In this document: one piece after another, positions 6,628-14,609 of the stretch
Layout of the letters: the number at the start of each line of letters is the position of its first letter
Numbering within the stretch: position 1 is the first letter of the stretch
Assembly (NCBI GenBank): GCA_027035445.1
Contig: JALVUT010000055.1
Span: forward strand, 1 to 18,279
Origin: Thermococcus sp.
GTDB lineage: Archaea; Methanobacteriota_B; Thermococci; Thermococcales; Thermococcaceae
DNA: 18,279 nucleotides
Direction: 5' to 3'
The notes under the pieces: generated by a model
The model's input: only the letters and a program-made list of their open reading frames with translations
Database searches by the model: none
Told to the model about the DNA's origin: nothing
Translations under genes and position numbers: made by a program

Positions 6628-8238
6628 ATGATCCTTGGAATCCATGATGGCCACGATGCTGGTGCAGTGCTTATAGATGGGGATAAGGTGTTAGCCGTCA
6701 ACGAGGAGAGATTAAACCGTGTCAAGAAGTATCGTGGGTTTCCATCACTTAGCATGTTGGAAGTTCTCAAAATGGCCAATGCCTCCCCGGAGGATATTGA
6801 CATTATAGCCATTGCGGGTATTTTCAGGAAAAGAAAGCGTCTTTTGGAGCTTGAGGCCAATCTCCGGGCAACTTTCGGGCCGGACTTCAAGCAAAAGATC
6901 CTTTTCGTTGAGCACCACCTGGCCCACGCCGCTTCGGCCTATCATACCTCCGGCTGGCGGGAGGCGATAGCTTTAAGTATCGACGCAGCCGGCGACGGGC
7001 TTAGCTCATCAATTTACCTGGCGATAGACGGCCAGATGATAAGGATAGGCCAGAGCACCTACCTGGATTCCCTCGGAGACTTCTACGCTTCCATCACTGA
7101 ACTCCTAGGCTTCAAGCCAATGCACGACGAGGGCAAGGTAATGAGCTTGGCCGCCTATGGGAGGCCGACCTACGATTTAAGCACAATAATCGAGCTGAAC
7201 GGTCTGAGCTTCGACAATCACCTAAAAGCCACTGGTACTGAGGCCACAAGAAGGCTGTCCAAGCTGTTGGGATATCCCTCAAATCAGGCTGAAGAGACAG
7301 CGGCCCAGATAAAACACGGCAGGCTCAATGGGACGCTGCAGAAGAAAGCCATCGAGATAGCGGCGAGTGCCCAGGCCCACCTAGAAAAGCTCTTGGGGGA
7401 ATTCGGACTGGAACTGGGGAAGAAGGGCTCCAGACTGGCCTATGCCGGGGGTGTGGCCCAGAACGTCAAGGCCAATGCGATCCTCAGGGAAATATTTGGG
7501 GATGACAACCTCTGGGTTTTTCCAGCTATGGATGATAGTGGACTCGCTTTTGGTGCGGCTATTTTTGTGAAGGCACAACTGGAGAGGCTCGATGGTAAGT
7601 GGAAGCCTTTTAGGCTGAGACATACATATCTGGGCCCAAAATATTCAAACGAGGAGGTTGAGACGATCCTGAGGAGAGAAGGAGCTGAATTTGAAGAAGT
7701 AGGAGATGTCCCCGCCTTCACAGCCGACTCCCTAATGGACGGCCGGTTTGTCGGCTTCTTCCAGGGAAGGATGGAGTTTGGACCAAGGTCCTTGGGTAAT
7801 CGTTCAATCCTTGCTGATCCGCGGGATGGGAAAGTTAAAGACAGACTCAACGCTGCTCTGAGTAGGGACGCCTTTCAGCCGTTCTCACCATCAATGCTCT
7901 TTGAGAGGGCAGACGAGTACATTGAAGACCTCGGCGGAAGTCCAAATGAGTTTATGACAATGAGTTATACCGCCAGCGAAGAGTTCAGGAAGGTTGCCCC
8001 TGCCGTTGTCCACATTGATGGAAGCACGAGACCTCAGGCGGTTAGAGAGAAGGTGAACCCCGTCTATTACAGGGTAATTAAAGGATTTGAGAAGAGAAGT
8101 GGTCTTGGAGCGGTGCTCAACACAAGCTTCAACATGCACGGCAAGCCCATAGTATGTTCACCAAAGGATGCCCTGGAGACCTTTAGAAGGGCGGGGCTCG
8201 ATGTCCTCGTCATTGGAGACTTCGTGGTGTGGTCTTAA
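6628..8238 (+). CDS. NodU/CmcH-type carbamoyltransferase
   Basis: 536 residues from the ATG at 6628, which is preceded by GGAGG at seven bases. It has the two-part architecture of O-carbamoyltransferases. An N-terminal Kae1-like ATPase fold starts MILGIHDGHDAGAVLIDG and has the metal-binding HHLAH motif at residues 96-100 followed by SIDAAGDG. A C-terminal YrdC-like half from about residue 370 contains RMEFGPRSLGNRSILADPR and LNTSFNMHGKPIV. The family (NodU, CmcH, TobZ) uses carbamoyl phosphate and ATP, via carbamoyl-adenylate, to carbamoylate hydroxyl groups on sugars or natural products. The acceptor here is unknown. A sugar on a surface polysaccharide or glycan would fit an archaeon, by inference. 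Its 3' end overlaps the opposite-strand HPr-kinase-like gene by 4 bases. Confidence 0.92.
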   Translation: MILGIHDGHDAGAVLIDGDKVLAVNEERLNRVKKYRGFPSLSMLEVLKMANASPEDIDIIAIAGIFRKRKRLLELEANLRATFGPDFKQKILFVEHHLAHAASAYHTSGWREAIALSIDAAGDGLSSSIYLAIDGQMIRIGQSTYLDSLGDFYASITELLGFKPMHDEGKVMSLAAYGRPTYDLSTIIELNGLSFDNHLKATGTEATRRLSKLLGYPSNQAEETAAQIKHGRLNGTLQKKAIEIAASAQAHLEKLLGEFGLELGKKGSRLAYAGGVAQNVKANAILREIFGDDNLWVFPAMDDSGLAFGAAIFVKAQLERLDGKWKPFRLRHTYLGPKYSNEEVETILRREGAEFEEVGDVPAFTADSLMDGRFVGFFQGRMEFGPRSLGNRSILADPRDGKVKDRLNAALSRDAFQPFSPSMLFERADEYIEDLGGSPNEFMTMSYTASEEFRKVAPAVVHIDGSTRPQAVREKVNPVYYRVIKGFEKRSGLGAVLNTSFNMHGKPIVCSPKDALETFRRAGLDVLVIGDFVVWS

Positions 8239-9188
8239 CGACAATGAGACGGTACCCGGTCTTCAATAGGGGACTCCATTTCAAAAACTCTTTCGAAAAT
8301 GGTTCTGTGGTTTCCAAAGGCCTCAAACATCCTGTTAGAGTAGTTCCCAGAGGCTGTCTCAAGGAAGAGGTGCAGATTCCGGTTTATCTCCTCGTTCACT
8401 GGTACATGGAGCGGTGATGGTTCGTAGTAGTCCAATCCTTTCATAAGGGCGGTTGAGAAGTACCAGAGTGTTTTCCGGACTTTTCTTCCCTGTATTCTGG
8501 AAAAACTGGCCTCTTTACAGTTGAAGGCAGCATGAAGGAGGATCATCATATCAATCTCAACCCCATCCATAAGTAGCCTTTCCCTATCCCTGTTCCTTTT
8601 TAGGTCTGTTATCCTGTAACCACTGCGGGTCTGTTCATCATACGGGACCTTGATGCCATAGATATCTTCGATCCTGGGATCGTAGACTAGAACTTCAGTA
8701 CCGCCGACTATGTAAAGTTCCTTCCCTCTAACCTCAACAACCGTGTTCTCGGTGCTGAGAACCGGAAGTCCCCCTGCCATTGCAAGGGCAGACATCGTGC
8801 TCTTTCCCGTGTGAGGGTAACCCACGAAGAGCACGGCCTTTCCACTCGGAGCGACAACTCCAACCGAGTCCGTTATGAACATCCTGCCAATCCTAGCCCC
8901 GGCCCTGGCCGCAGCTTGGAGGATGAAGAACACCGGTGCCTCGTTCCCATAAGCTGAAGGAACGTCTGATTCGACCTTGTAGGAGTCAACACCGAGGTGA
9001 TCGTAGGATGCGCTGAACACACGAAACTCCTCACCCTTAAAGCGCTCAACGATGACCTGAGGATTACCACTGACTTCCCTCACATCAGGTAGATAGCGCC
9101 TTGCAAATAGTCCATTAAAGGCATTCTCAAAGCCATCCTCAAGTTCCCCTTTAAAACGAACGTTGATTCCTCCCACGCCCAAGCCCAT
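8235..9188 (-). CDS. HPr-kinase-like P-loop protein
   Basis: 317 residues. A Walker A motif FVGYPHTGKST (Gly123 to Ser130) is followed by a short helix and LPVLSTENTVVEV. This layout resembles the kinase domain of HPr kinase/phosphorylase and its many archaeal and bacterial relatives, which lie near transferases and modification enzymes rather than with sugar transport systems. In HprK the segment after the P-loop carries an Asp-Asp pair. Here the corresponding stretch reads STEN, so the phosphoryl-transfer chemistry may differ. The N-terminal 90 residues and C-terminal 100 residues are not recognisable. The ATG at 9188 is reached by a strong BRE/TATA with an 8-base leader (GGGGGAG before the start). 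The gene overlaps the carbamoyltransferase tail to tail. The phosphorylated target, if any, is unknown. Confidence 0.65.
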   Translation of the reverse strand: MGLGVGGINVRFKGELEDGFENAFNGLFARRYLPDVREVSGNPQVIVERFKGEEFRVFSASYDHLGVDSYKVESDVPSAYGNEAPVFFILQAAARAGARIGRMFITDSVGVVAPSGKAVLFVGYPHTGKSTMSALAMAGGLPVLSTENTVVEVRGKELYIVGGTEVLVYDPRIEDIYGIKVPYDEQTRSGYRITDLKRNRDRERLLMDGVEIDMMILLHAAFNCKEASFSRIQGRKVRKTLWYFSTALMKGLDYYEPSPLHVPVNEEINRNLHLFLETASGNYSNRMFEAFGNHRTIFERVFEMESPIEDRVPSHCR

Positions 9189-9217
9189 TGGCTCCCCCAG
9201 TATCGGCTGGATGAGTG

Positions 9218-9235
9218 GATTTATAACCTTTCCGT
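9218..9235 (-). promoter_or_regulatory. BRE/TATA promoter of the HPr-kinase-like gene
   Basis: The minus strand reads CGGAAAGG (BRE) then TTATAAATCC (TATA), centred about 34 bases before the ATG at 9188. This is a near-consensus Thermococcales promoter. Confidence 0.7.
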
Positions 9236-9278
9236 GAAAAAAGTATTTGTCGGAAAAGAAAACAAGAAGGGACAGGGC
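9235..9278 (-). terminator. T-rich terminator after pdo
   Basis: Directly after the pdo stop the minus strand contains CTTCTTGTTTTCTTTTCC and then a run of six T (ACTTTTTTCACGG). No hairpin is needed, as archaeal polymerase terminates at T-tracts. It ends at the start of the next promoter on the same strand. Confidence 0.6.
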
Positions 9279-9959
9279 TCACTCGAGGGCAGCAAGAAGC
9301 TTCTCCATGAACATCTTCTCGGGGTAGGCGCCCTCAAACTGAACCTTATCCTTGCCATCAACCTGTATAACTATCTTCGGAACGGCCATAACACTGTACC
9401 GATCAGCCCACTCCGGGTACTCGATGGCTTCGACCATATCGCCGAGTACCCTGCCCCCACCGGCAAGCCTATTTTCGATGGAGAACTTATGAGCCATCCT
9501 CACGGCGAGCGGACAGTAGGGGCAGGTTGGGGTGACGAAGACCAGTATCCTGACATCCTTCCCGACCCGGGCCAGCTCCTCTTTGCTCTCAGGCATGAGA
9601 TCTGTTGTCCCGTTGCTTACATCAACTATGTCCTCAAGGAAGGCCGAGAACTCATGCCCGGCGGGAAGGCCGAAGAAGCGGACACCCATGTCTCTCCCGG
9701 CCTGTGTGATGGTGACTGCAGGGGCACGGTCTATCCTGTATTCCCCGGCCACCTTCTTGCCCTCTTCGCTGTCGAAGTCAAGAACCTCGTAGCTGAGCCT
9801 GTCACTCAGCTCGGAGATTTCTTCGACCAGCTCCTTGAGCTGATCGCAGTACTGACAGTGCTCCTTCCCAACAAACACAATGAGCTTGACCTGATGGGTC
9901 ATCTTGGAGAAGAACTCCTCTTTAATGACCTTCTTATCGGCATCACTAATCAATCCCAT
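9279..9959 (-). CDS. pdo: Protein disulfide oxidoreductase (double thioredoxin fold, glutaredoxin-like)
   Basis: 226 residues, the same length and nearly the same sequence pattern as the Pyrococcus furiosus PDO (PfGRX). It consists of two thioredoxin-fold units, each with an active-site motif: CQYC at Cys35/Cys38 and CPYC at Cys146/Cys149. The cis-Pro segments are RAPAVT near residue 80 and MAVPKIV in the second unit. It makes, breaks and shuffles disulfides in the cytosol, and in Thermococcales it is reported as a redox partner of SurR through a thioredoxin reductase. It lies head to head with surR across a region with SurR-type operators, so its expression is likely sulfur-responsive. GGGGGTG precedes the ATG at 9959. 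Confidence 0.96.
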   Translation of the reverse strand: MGLISDADKKVIKEEFFSKMTHQVKLIVFVGKEHCQYCDQLKELVEEISELSDRLSYEVLDFDSEEGKKVAGEYRIDRAPAVTITQAGRDMGVRFFGLPAGHEFSAFLEDIVDVSNGTTDLMPESKEELARVGKDVRILVFVTPTCPYCPLAVRMAHKFSIENRLAGGGRVLGDMVEAIEYPEWADRYSVMAVPKIVIQVDGKDKVQFEGAYPEKMFMEKLLAALE

Positions 9960-9981
9960 CTTTCTGCACCCCCAACTAAAG

Positions 9982-9990
9982 GTTTATAAC
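9982..9990. promoter_or_regulatory. SurR-type operator core overlapping a pdo TATA-like element
   Basis: GTTTATAAC is an exact GTTn3AAC palindrome, the core recognised by SurR. It also contains a TATA-like element for pdo (minus strand GGTTATAAACC) whose spacing would place initiation at the pdo ATG. A regulator bound here would block that TATA. Assignment rests on motif and position. Confidence 0.5.
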
Positions 9991-9998
9991 CATCCGAA

Positions 9999-10009
9999 CG
10001 CTATACCCT
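9999..10009 (-). promoter_or_regulatory. Candidate TATA box of pdo
   Basis: The minus strand reads AGGGTATAGCG, centred about 44 bases before the pdo ATG. Initiation about 26 bases downstream (near 9977) would keep the GGGGGTG ribosome binding site in the leader, which the nearer TATA at 9982-9990 would not. Confidence 0.4.
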
Positions 10010-10030
10010 GCAACGGGGACTAATCCCCCA

Positions 10031-10047
10031 GTTTGCAACCTAAGGTT
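10031..10047. promoter_or_regulatory. Extended SurR operator, GTTn3AACn5GTT
   Basis: GTTTGCAACCTAAGGTT matches GTTn3AACn5GTT at all nine fixed positions, which is the published extended SurR recognition pattern from P. furiosus. It is about 10 bases upstream of the surR TATA box and 22 bases upstream of the farther pdo TATA, so SurR probably controls both divergent genes, including itself. Confidence 0.75.
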
Positions 10048-10055
10048 AAATGTTC

Positions 10056-10066
10056 ACTATATAAGC
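10056..10066 (+). promoter_or_regulatory. TATA box of surR
   Basis: ACTATATAAGC is centred about 36 bases before the surR ATG at 10097, predicting transcription from near 10087 and a very short leader. Confidence 0.6.
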
Positions 10067-10096
10067 TTTACGTCACAGATTTGGGTGGTGTGGGCC

Positions 10097-10801
10097 ATGA
10101 CTGAACCGGATATATTTTACATCCTAGGAAACAAGGTAAGACGCGATCTCCTCAGTCATCTCACCTGCACTGAGTGCTACTTCAGCTTCCTCAGCAGCAA
10201 GGTGAGCGTCTCCTCGACGGCGGTAGCAAAACATCTTAAGATTATGGAAAGGGAGGGAATTTTGAGATCCCACGAGAAGGAAGGGCCTTTTATAGGACCC
10301 GCCAGGAAATACTACGATATATCCATCTCAAGAACATACGTGGCCACTGTAACCCCTAACGTATTCTGGTACCGCGGTTTGAACCTTACCGACTCCACGA
10401 GGGGCACATTCAGTATTAAGGTGAACCTTCCTGAAACCACGGATTCAGACCTTCCTAGACTCGTGACCCAGTTCTTACAGCTCAACAGAGAGCTTGAAAA
10501 GGTTCTTCAAGCCCTCAAATCCGTAGAGCGCGGGCGGGATCTCCTTATGAACAGGATAAAAGAGCGCTACCTCCATGAGATAGGGGACATAACCCAGCTG
10601 GCGATCCTGCATTATCTACTCACCGAGGGGAATGCAACCGTTGATGAACTCAGCGACAGACTCAACCTCAAGGAGAGAGAGGTTGTGGCCAAGGCAGAGG
10701 AGCTGGCCCGGGTTATACCGTTAAAAATAAAAGAGGGTGTTATTGAAATCGACGTGGAAAGACTCCAGTCAGAGGGTGAAGAGCATGGTGGAGAGGGTTA
10801 G
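10097..10801 (+). CDS. surR: SurR, sulfur/redox response transcription regulator
   Basis: 234 residues from the ATG at 10097. That start was chosen because GGGTGGTG lies six bases upstream; in-frame GTG codons at 10085 and 10088 are part of that site. The N-terminal ArsR-like winged helix-turn-helix contains the redox switch CTEC (Cys24/Cys27), followed by the recognition region STAVAKHLKIMEREGIL. A middle dimerisation region and a second helical winged segment follow. In P. furiosus SurR, oxidation of this CxxC by elemental sulfur abolishes DNA binding, turning off hydrogenase genes and releasing sulfur-reduction genes. Order and orientation next to pdo match the P. furiosus locus. It overlaps the downstream ferredoxin gene by 17 bases, so it is co-transcribed with it. 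Confidence 0.95.
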   Translation: MTEPDIFYILGNKVRRDLLSHLTCTECYFSFLSSKVSVSSTAVAKHLKIMEREGILRSHEKEGPFIGPARKYYDISISRTYVATVTPNVFWYRGLNLTDSTRGTFSIKVNLPETTDSDLPRLVTQFLQLNRELEKVLQALKSVERGRDLLMNRIKERYLHEIGDITQLAILHYLLTEGNATVDELSDRLNLKEREVVAKAEELARVIPLKIKEGVIEIDVERLQSEGEEHGGEG

Positions 10802-10988
10802 AATCGTGGTCAACGAGGACAGGTGCTACCTCTGTGGAGGTTGCGTCGGAGTTTGCCCAACGCTTGCAATAGAACTCAGCTCCTCAAGCTGGAATTTCTA
10901 CCAGGAGAAATGCATATCATGCAGAATCTGCGTTAACGCCTGCCCCGTCGGGGCACTGACAGCTGAACCTCTGGAGGGAGGGGAATGA
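10785..10988 (+). CDS. Small 2[4Fe-4S] ferredoxin
   Basis: 67 residues from the ATG at 10785, which has GAGGGTGA five bases upstream within the surR coding end. Two complete four-cysteine motifs ([12 protein letters not shown] and [12 protein letters not shown]) bind two [4Fe-4S] clusters. The overlap with surR (17 bases) and with the next gene (ATGA) shows tight coupling. Ferredoxins act as the electron donor for geranylgeranyl reductase in methanogens, so this one probably feeds the reductase encoded next to it. That partnership is an inference from family knowledge and gene order. Confidence 0.93.
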   Translation: MVERVRIVVNEDRCYLCGGCVGVCPTLAIELSSSSWNFYQEKCISCRICVNACPVGALTAEPLEGGE

Positions 10989-12175
10989 AAGGGATAAAAT
11001 ACGATGCCGTCGTAGTCGGTGCAGGGATAGCCGGCCCGATAATTGCGAGAAACGTTGCCAAGGAGGGCTACTCTGTCCTGCTCATTGATAGGAAGTGGGC
11101 AATTGGTACACCGAAGCAGTGCGCTGAGGGGATCAGCATAAGGGTGTTTAAGAAATACGGTATCCCGTACGATAGACGCTTCATCAACCGCGAGATCTAC
11201 GGTGCCAAACTTTACTCGCCAAGTGGTTATGAGCTTGAGATGAGGTACAAAAACGTCAGCGGCGTTATCCTTGAGAGAAAGGTCTTTGACAAGATGCTGG
11301 CCTACTACGCCGCTAAAGCCGGTGCCGACGTCATGGCTAGGACGGAGGCCCTCGATGTCATAAGAAAGGACGGTAAGATATCTGGAATCAAGGCCAAGCA
11401 CGAGGACGAACCGGTCGAGATACACGCGGACATCATAGTTGCCGCCGACGGAGTCGAGAGTACCATCGCAAGGAAGGCAGGAATCAACACCTACGCCCCA
11501 CCACACGAGTTTGACTCAAGCTACGAGTACGAAATGCTCATCGAGGGCTACGATCCAGATTTAATCCACCTCTGGTTCGGCAACGATGTAGCACCGCGCG
11601 GTTACATCTGGGTCTTCCCGAAGGACGAGGACAGGGCCAACGTGGGGATAGGCATCAACTCCGACAACCCGCAGACGGCAAAGTACTACCTTGACAGGTG
11701 GCTCAGGAAGAACAGGATTCCCACCAGGAAACTCGTGGAGATAAACGTTGGTATTGTCCCGGTCGGTGGCTTCGTAAAGGAGCTAGTCAGAGATAACGTT
11801 CTCGTCGTTGGAGACGCCGCAAGACAGGTAAACCCGATGCACGGTGGCGGAATGGGTGAGGCTATGGAAGCGGGGACGCTTGCGAGCAGGTGGATAGTCA
11901 AAGCCCTCGAAGAGGAAAACCTAGACCTCCTCCAGAATTACACCAGGGAGTGGTGGGAGAAAGAAGGGACGAGACTGGAGAGGATCCTCAAGGTTAGGAA
12001 GGTCACGGAAAAACTCACCGATGCGGACCTCGATCTCTTCATCCAGGTGCTCAGCAGTGCCGACGCCGAGAAGATAGCCGGTGGTAACTACTTTGAGGTT
12101 ATCAAAGCACTCCTGAAGAATCCAAAGGTTCTCATGAGCCCAAGGAGGATAAATCTCCTCAGACAGCTCATATGA
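10985..12175 (+). CDS. Geranylgeranyl reductase (digeranylgeranylglycerophospholipid reductase)
   Basis: 396 residues, the normal size for the archaeal flavoprotein that saturates the isoprenoid chains of membrane lipids. The FAD dinucleotide motif is [15 protein letters not shown] (about residues 9-23). The substrate-side motif [11 protein letters not shown] includes Cys46, equivalent to the conserved cysteine of the characterised Sulfolobus enzyme. The second FAD motif is [18 protein letters not shown] (about residues 272-289). It works at the inner face of the membrane with reduced ferredoxin. The start ATG overlaps the ferredoxin stop (ATGA), so the two are translated together, and both lie in the surR operon. 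Confidence 0.95.
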   Translation: MKGIKYDAVVVGAGIAGPIIARNVAKEGYSVLLIDRKWAIGTPKQCAEGISIRVFKKYGIPYDRRFINREIYGAKLYSPSGYELEMRYKNVSGVILERKVFDKMLAYYAAKAGADVMARTEALDVIRKDGKISGIKAKHEDEPVEIHADIIVAADGVESTIARKAGINTYAPPHEFDSSYEYEMLIEGYDPDLIHLWFGNDVAPRGYIWVFPKDEDRANVGIGINSDNPQTAKYYLDRWLRKNRIPTRKLVEINVGIVPVGGFVKELVRDNVLVVGDAARQVNPMHGGGMGEAMEAGTLASRWIVKALEEENLDLLQNYTREWWEKEGTRLERILKVRKVTEKLTDADLDLFIQVLSSADAEKIAGGNYFEVIKALLKNPKVLMSPRRINLLRQLI

Positions 12176-12208
12176 TTCCCCTTTACTTTTACAGGTTTAT
12201 TTGGCTCT
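12176..12208 (+). terminator. Possible T-rich terminator after the surR operon
   Basis: The 21-base convergent gap and the first bases of topA's 3' end read CCCCTTTACTTTTACAGG then TTTATTTGG on the plus strand. This is a run of short T-tracts typical of archaeal termination, but it is weak. Confidence 0.4.
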
Positions 12209-14365
12209 TCTGGCGCCCCTCCGATAACGGTATTCCCTGCAGTTCATGTCCAAGCAAACCTCATACTCCCGTCCGCCCTCCCTTATCCTGACGACCGGCG
12301 CGTCGTCACAACAGGTCTTGCCAGTTGGAATTATCTCCCCACGCTGGAGGAGAGGGTAGGTGACGTTGCACTTCGGCCAGTTGGAACAGCCAACGAACCT
12401 CTTTCCGGTTTTCCTGTTGTAGCGCACCACCAAATCACCGCCGCACTTCGGGCATTTTCCGAGCACGAGAGGCTTTTTTTCCTCCAGTTCAGCACTCTTC
12501 TTGACGTCGTTTTCCTCGTCCTCACTGAGCCTTTTAACGGGAGAGGTCTTTCGGGTACTTTCTTGGTCAGTGATTATACCCCCTCCACTCCTCTCCAGGA
12601 GCATTTTCCCCACCTCCAGCTCCCTCTCCTTGAAGACCTTGAGTATTTTAAGAAGCTGGGCCTTGCTCTCCTCGATTACCCTGTCCTTGTTGGCCCTCCC
12701 AGCCATTATGTCCTCCATCTTCTCCTCGAAGGTTTTCGTGAGCTCGACGCTGACTATGTCGGGCACGTTGTTCTCTAGTGCTTTGACGACGCGCATTCCA
12801 AGGGGAGTAACCTTTATCCTTCTCTTGCCCTCAATGTAGCCCCTGCCATAGAGTGTCTCGAGTATCTGGGCGCGCGTTGCTTTGGTCCCTATGCCGAGGT
12901 CCTCCATCCTCTTGATGACCGCCGCAGGGGAGTACCTCGCCGGAGGCTTCGTTCTCTTCTTCTCGCGCTTTATCTGGAGAACCTTTACCGGCTCGCCCTC
13001 CCTGAATGGGGGCAAAATTACCTCATCGAACTTAACGTACTTGCCGTAGACCTTCAGCCAGCCCTCCTTAAGTGTTCTCGCGCCGCTCAGGATGAAGCGG
13101 TGGGAGTTGGAGTTTATGACCACCTTCATCGTCTCCCTCACGGCCGGCTCCATGAAGAGGGCAAGGAAGCGTCTCACTATCAAATCGTAGAGGTTCCCCT
13201 CGTCCTTGGTAAGTTCGCCGGACTTGGGCAGTTCGCCCGTTGGGTATATGGCAGGATGTGCAGGGTCTTCCTTTTTGCCCTCAACGGGCTTGAGCCTCTC
13301 CTTTCCGAGGAGGGCGTGGGCGAAGGGCTTGTACTCAGAAAGCTTGGCGAGGTTCTGCAGAATGGAGCGGAAGTTGAGGTTCTTGGGGAGCTTCTGTGAT
13401 GAGGTGCGGGGGTACGAGGTTATTCCACGCTCATACAGCTTCTGTGCAATCTCAAGGGTCTTCTTCGGGGAGTAGCCGAAGGCCGAGTAGGCCTCCCTCT
13501 GAAGGGTTCCGAGGTCAAAGGGAACAGGCGGTTTTCTGTTCTGCCGCTTTACCTCAACTCCCTCAACGAAGGCAGACCCCTTCTTCGCCTCCTCCACTAC
13601 TCTTTTGGCTTCTTCTTCATCGAGGATGCGCTCCTTCTCGTAGATCGCGGTGTAGTTCTTGCTGTTCTTTTCGAGAAGCATCTTTATGACCCAGTAAGGG
13701 GTTGGCTTGAAGTTCTGGATCTCCTTCTCCCTGTCGACGAGGAACTTGAGAGTCGGCCCCTGCACTCTGCCAGTCGAGAGAACCATCCACTTGCCGCTGG
13801 CGCGCTTTATGGCTGAAGTGAGGGCCCTCGAAAGGTTGACACCCCAGTACCAGTCAAGAACATGTCTCGCCACGCCAGCGTTGGCCATCCCGAAGTTTAT
13901 AGTCGGTTCGAGGTTGTACCAGGCCCTGAGGAGATCCCTCCTCGTAAGTGCTGAGAACTTCATACGCTTCGCCCTTGAGGGGTCAACGCCGCAGGCGTAT
14001 TTGAGGGCCGTGTAGCCTATGACCTCTCCCTCAGTGTCGTAGTCGCATGCAACGATGAACTCGTCGGCCCCCTTCGCCAGGGTCGCGAGGGCCTTAATGT
14101 AGTCCTTCGCGTAGCCCTTTCCCCGTTCGGCAATGTGAACGGGAACCCACTCAATATCAAATATTGGGTAACCATAGGTTTTGATTTGAGGGGCCAGAGA
14201 AAAGAGGTGGCCGACAGCGGGGGCAACGATAGTCCTCTTTCCGTCCCGGGTGAATTCGTAGTAGGAGACCTTCCCTATTGTCTTTCTAAGGGGCTTTCCC
14301 TCAGCAAGGGCGTAGGCAATCTTTCTGGCAACGTTGGGCTTCTCCGCGATGATGAGCGTGACCAT
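12197..14365 (-). CDS. topA: DNA topoisomerase I (type IA)
   Basis: 722 residues from the ATG at 14365, preceded by GGGGTG. The in-frame extension upstream to 14473 lacks coding character and crosses the promoter. It relaxes negatively supercoiled DNA through a 5'-phosphotyrosine link. The Toprim domain has Glu8 in IIAEKP and the acidic DxD residues Asp108 and Asp110 in ACDYDTEGE. The active-site Tyr318 is in [11 protein letters not shown] with Arg320. The C-terminus carries a four-cysteine zinc ribbon (Cys638, 641, 660, 666) and a second cysteine group (685, 686, 704, 709) that may be a degenerate finger. It converges on the surR operon with a gap of 21 bases. Confidence 0.97.
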   Translation of the reverse strand: MVTLIIAEKPNVARKIAYALAEGKPLRKTIGKVSYYEFTRDGKRTIVAPAVGHLFSLAPQIKTYGYPIFDIEWVPVHIAERGKGYAKDYIKALATLAKGADEFIVACDYDTEGEVIGYTALKYACGVDPSRAKRMKFSALTRRDLLRAWYNLEPTINFGMANAGVARHVLDWYWGVNLSRALTSAIKRASGKWMVLSTGRVQGPTLKFLVDREKEIQNFKPTPYWVIKMLLEKNSKNYTAIYEKERILDEEEAKRVVEEAKKGSAFVEGVEVKRQNRKPPVPFDLGTLQREAYSAFGYSPKKTLEIAQKLYERGITSYPRTSSQKLPKNLNFRSILQNLAKLSEYKPFAHALLGKERLKPVEGKKEDPAHPAIYPTGELPKSGELTKDEGNLYDLIVRRFLALFMEPAVRETMKVVINSNSHRFILSGARTLKEGWLKVYGKYVKFDEVILPPFREGEPVKVLQIKREKKRTKPPARYSPAAVIKRMEDLGIGTKATRAQILETLYGRGYIEGKRRIKVTPLGMRVVKALENNVPDIVSVELTKTFEEKMEDIMAGRANKDRVIEESKAQLLKILKVFKERELEVGKMLLERSGGGIITDQESTRKTSPVKRLSEDEENDVKKSAELEEKKPLVLGKCPKCGGDLVVRYNRKTGKRFVGCSNWPKCNVTYPLLQRGEIIPTGKTCCDDAPVVRIREGGREYEVCLDMNCREYRYRRGARRAK

Positions 14366-14391
14366 AGCGACACCCCTATCCCCTTGGAGCC

Positions 14392-14406
14392 GCACTATAA
14401 AAATCC
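14392..14406 (-). promoter_or_regulatory. TATA promoter of topA
   Basis: The minus strand reads AGGATTTTTATAGTG, centred about 34 bases before the ATG. Initiation near 14373 gives a short leader with the GGGGTG binding site. Confidence 0.55.
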
Positions 14407-14567
14407 TGCGGGAACATTTAGTAAAAGGCTCCCGGAGGGAGTTAAACCTCACTCGCCCGATACTACCGTTCACAGTGCATTCCTTTTATTGATGATGTTA
14501 CCAAAGAAGACTGCAATCAGTGAAATGCCTGCAGGACAGTCCCTCTCAGAGACAGAACAGGAGGACA

Positions 14568-14580
14568 AATCCTTATAACC
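14568..14580 (+). promoter_or_regulatory. TATA promoter of the unknown-SepF-like-queE operon
   Basis: AATCCTTATAACC is centred near 14575. Initiation about 26 bases later falls near 14601, nine bases before the ATG at 14610, leaving GGTG in or at the edge of the leader. Confidence 0.5.
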
Positions 14581-14609
14581 TTCCACCCTATCCAGGTTAG
14601 GTGCAGCCC

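Noticed and set aside
9234..9989. A 251-codon plus-strand ORF over the pdo gene.
   Set aside because: It is the opposite-strand shadow of pdo. pdo has the correct length and both CxxC motifs, and the shadow has no ribosome binding site of its own.
10898..11506. A 202-codon minus-strand ORF over ferredoxin and geranylgeranyl reductase.
   Set aside because: It is an antisense shadow. Both genes on the plus strand have intact cofactor motifs.
14424..14440. The palindrome CTCCCGGAGGGAG upstream of topA.
   Set aside because: It could form a hairpin, but no T-tract follows and it is upstream of a promoter. I see no function to assign.
14492..14578. A 28-codon plus-strand ORF (starting MMLPKKTAISEM) between topA and the next gene.
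   Set aside because: It has no good ribosome binding site, no recognisable family, and overlaps the TATA element of the following operon. It is more likely chance.
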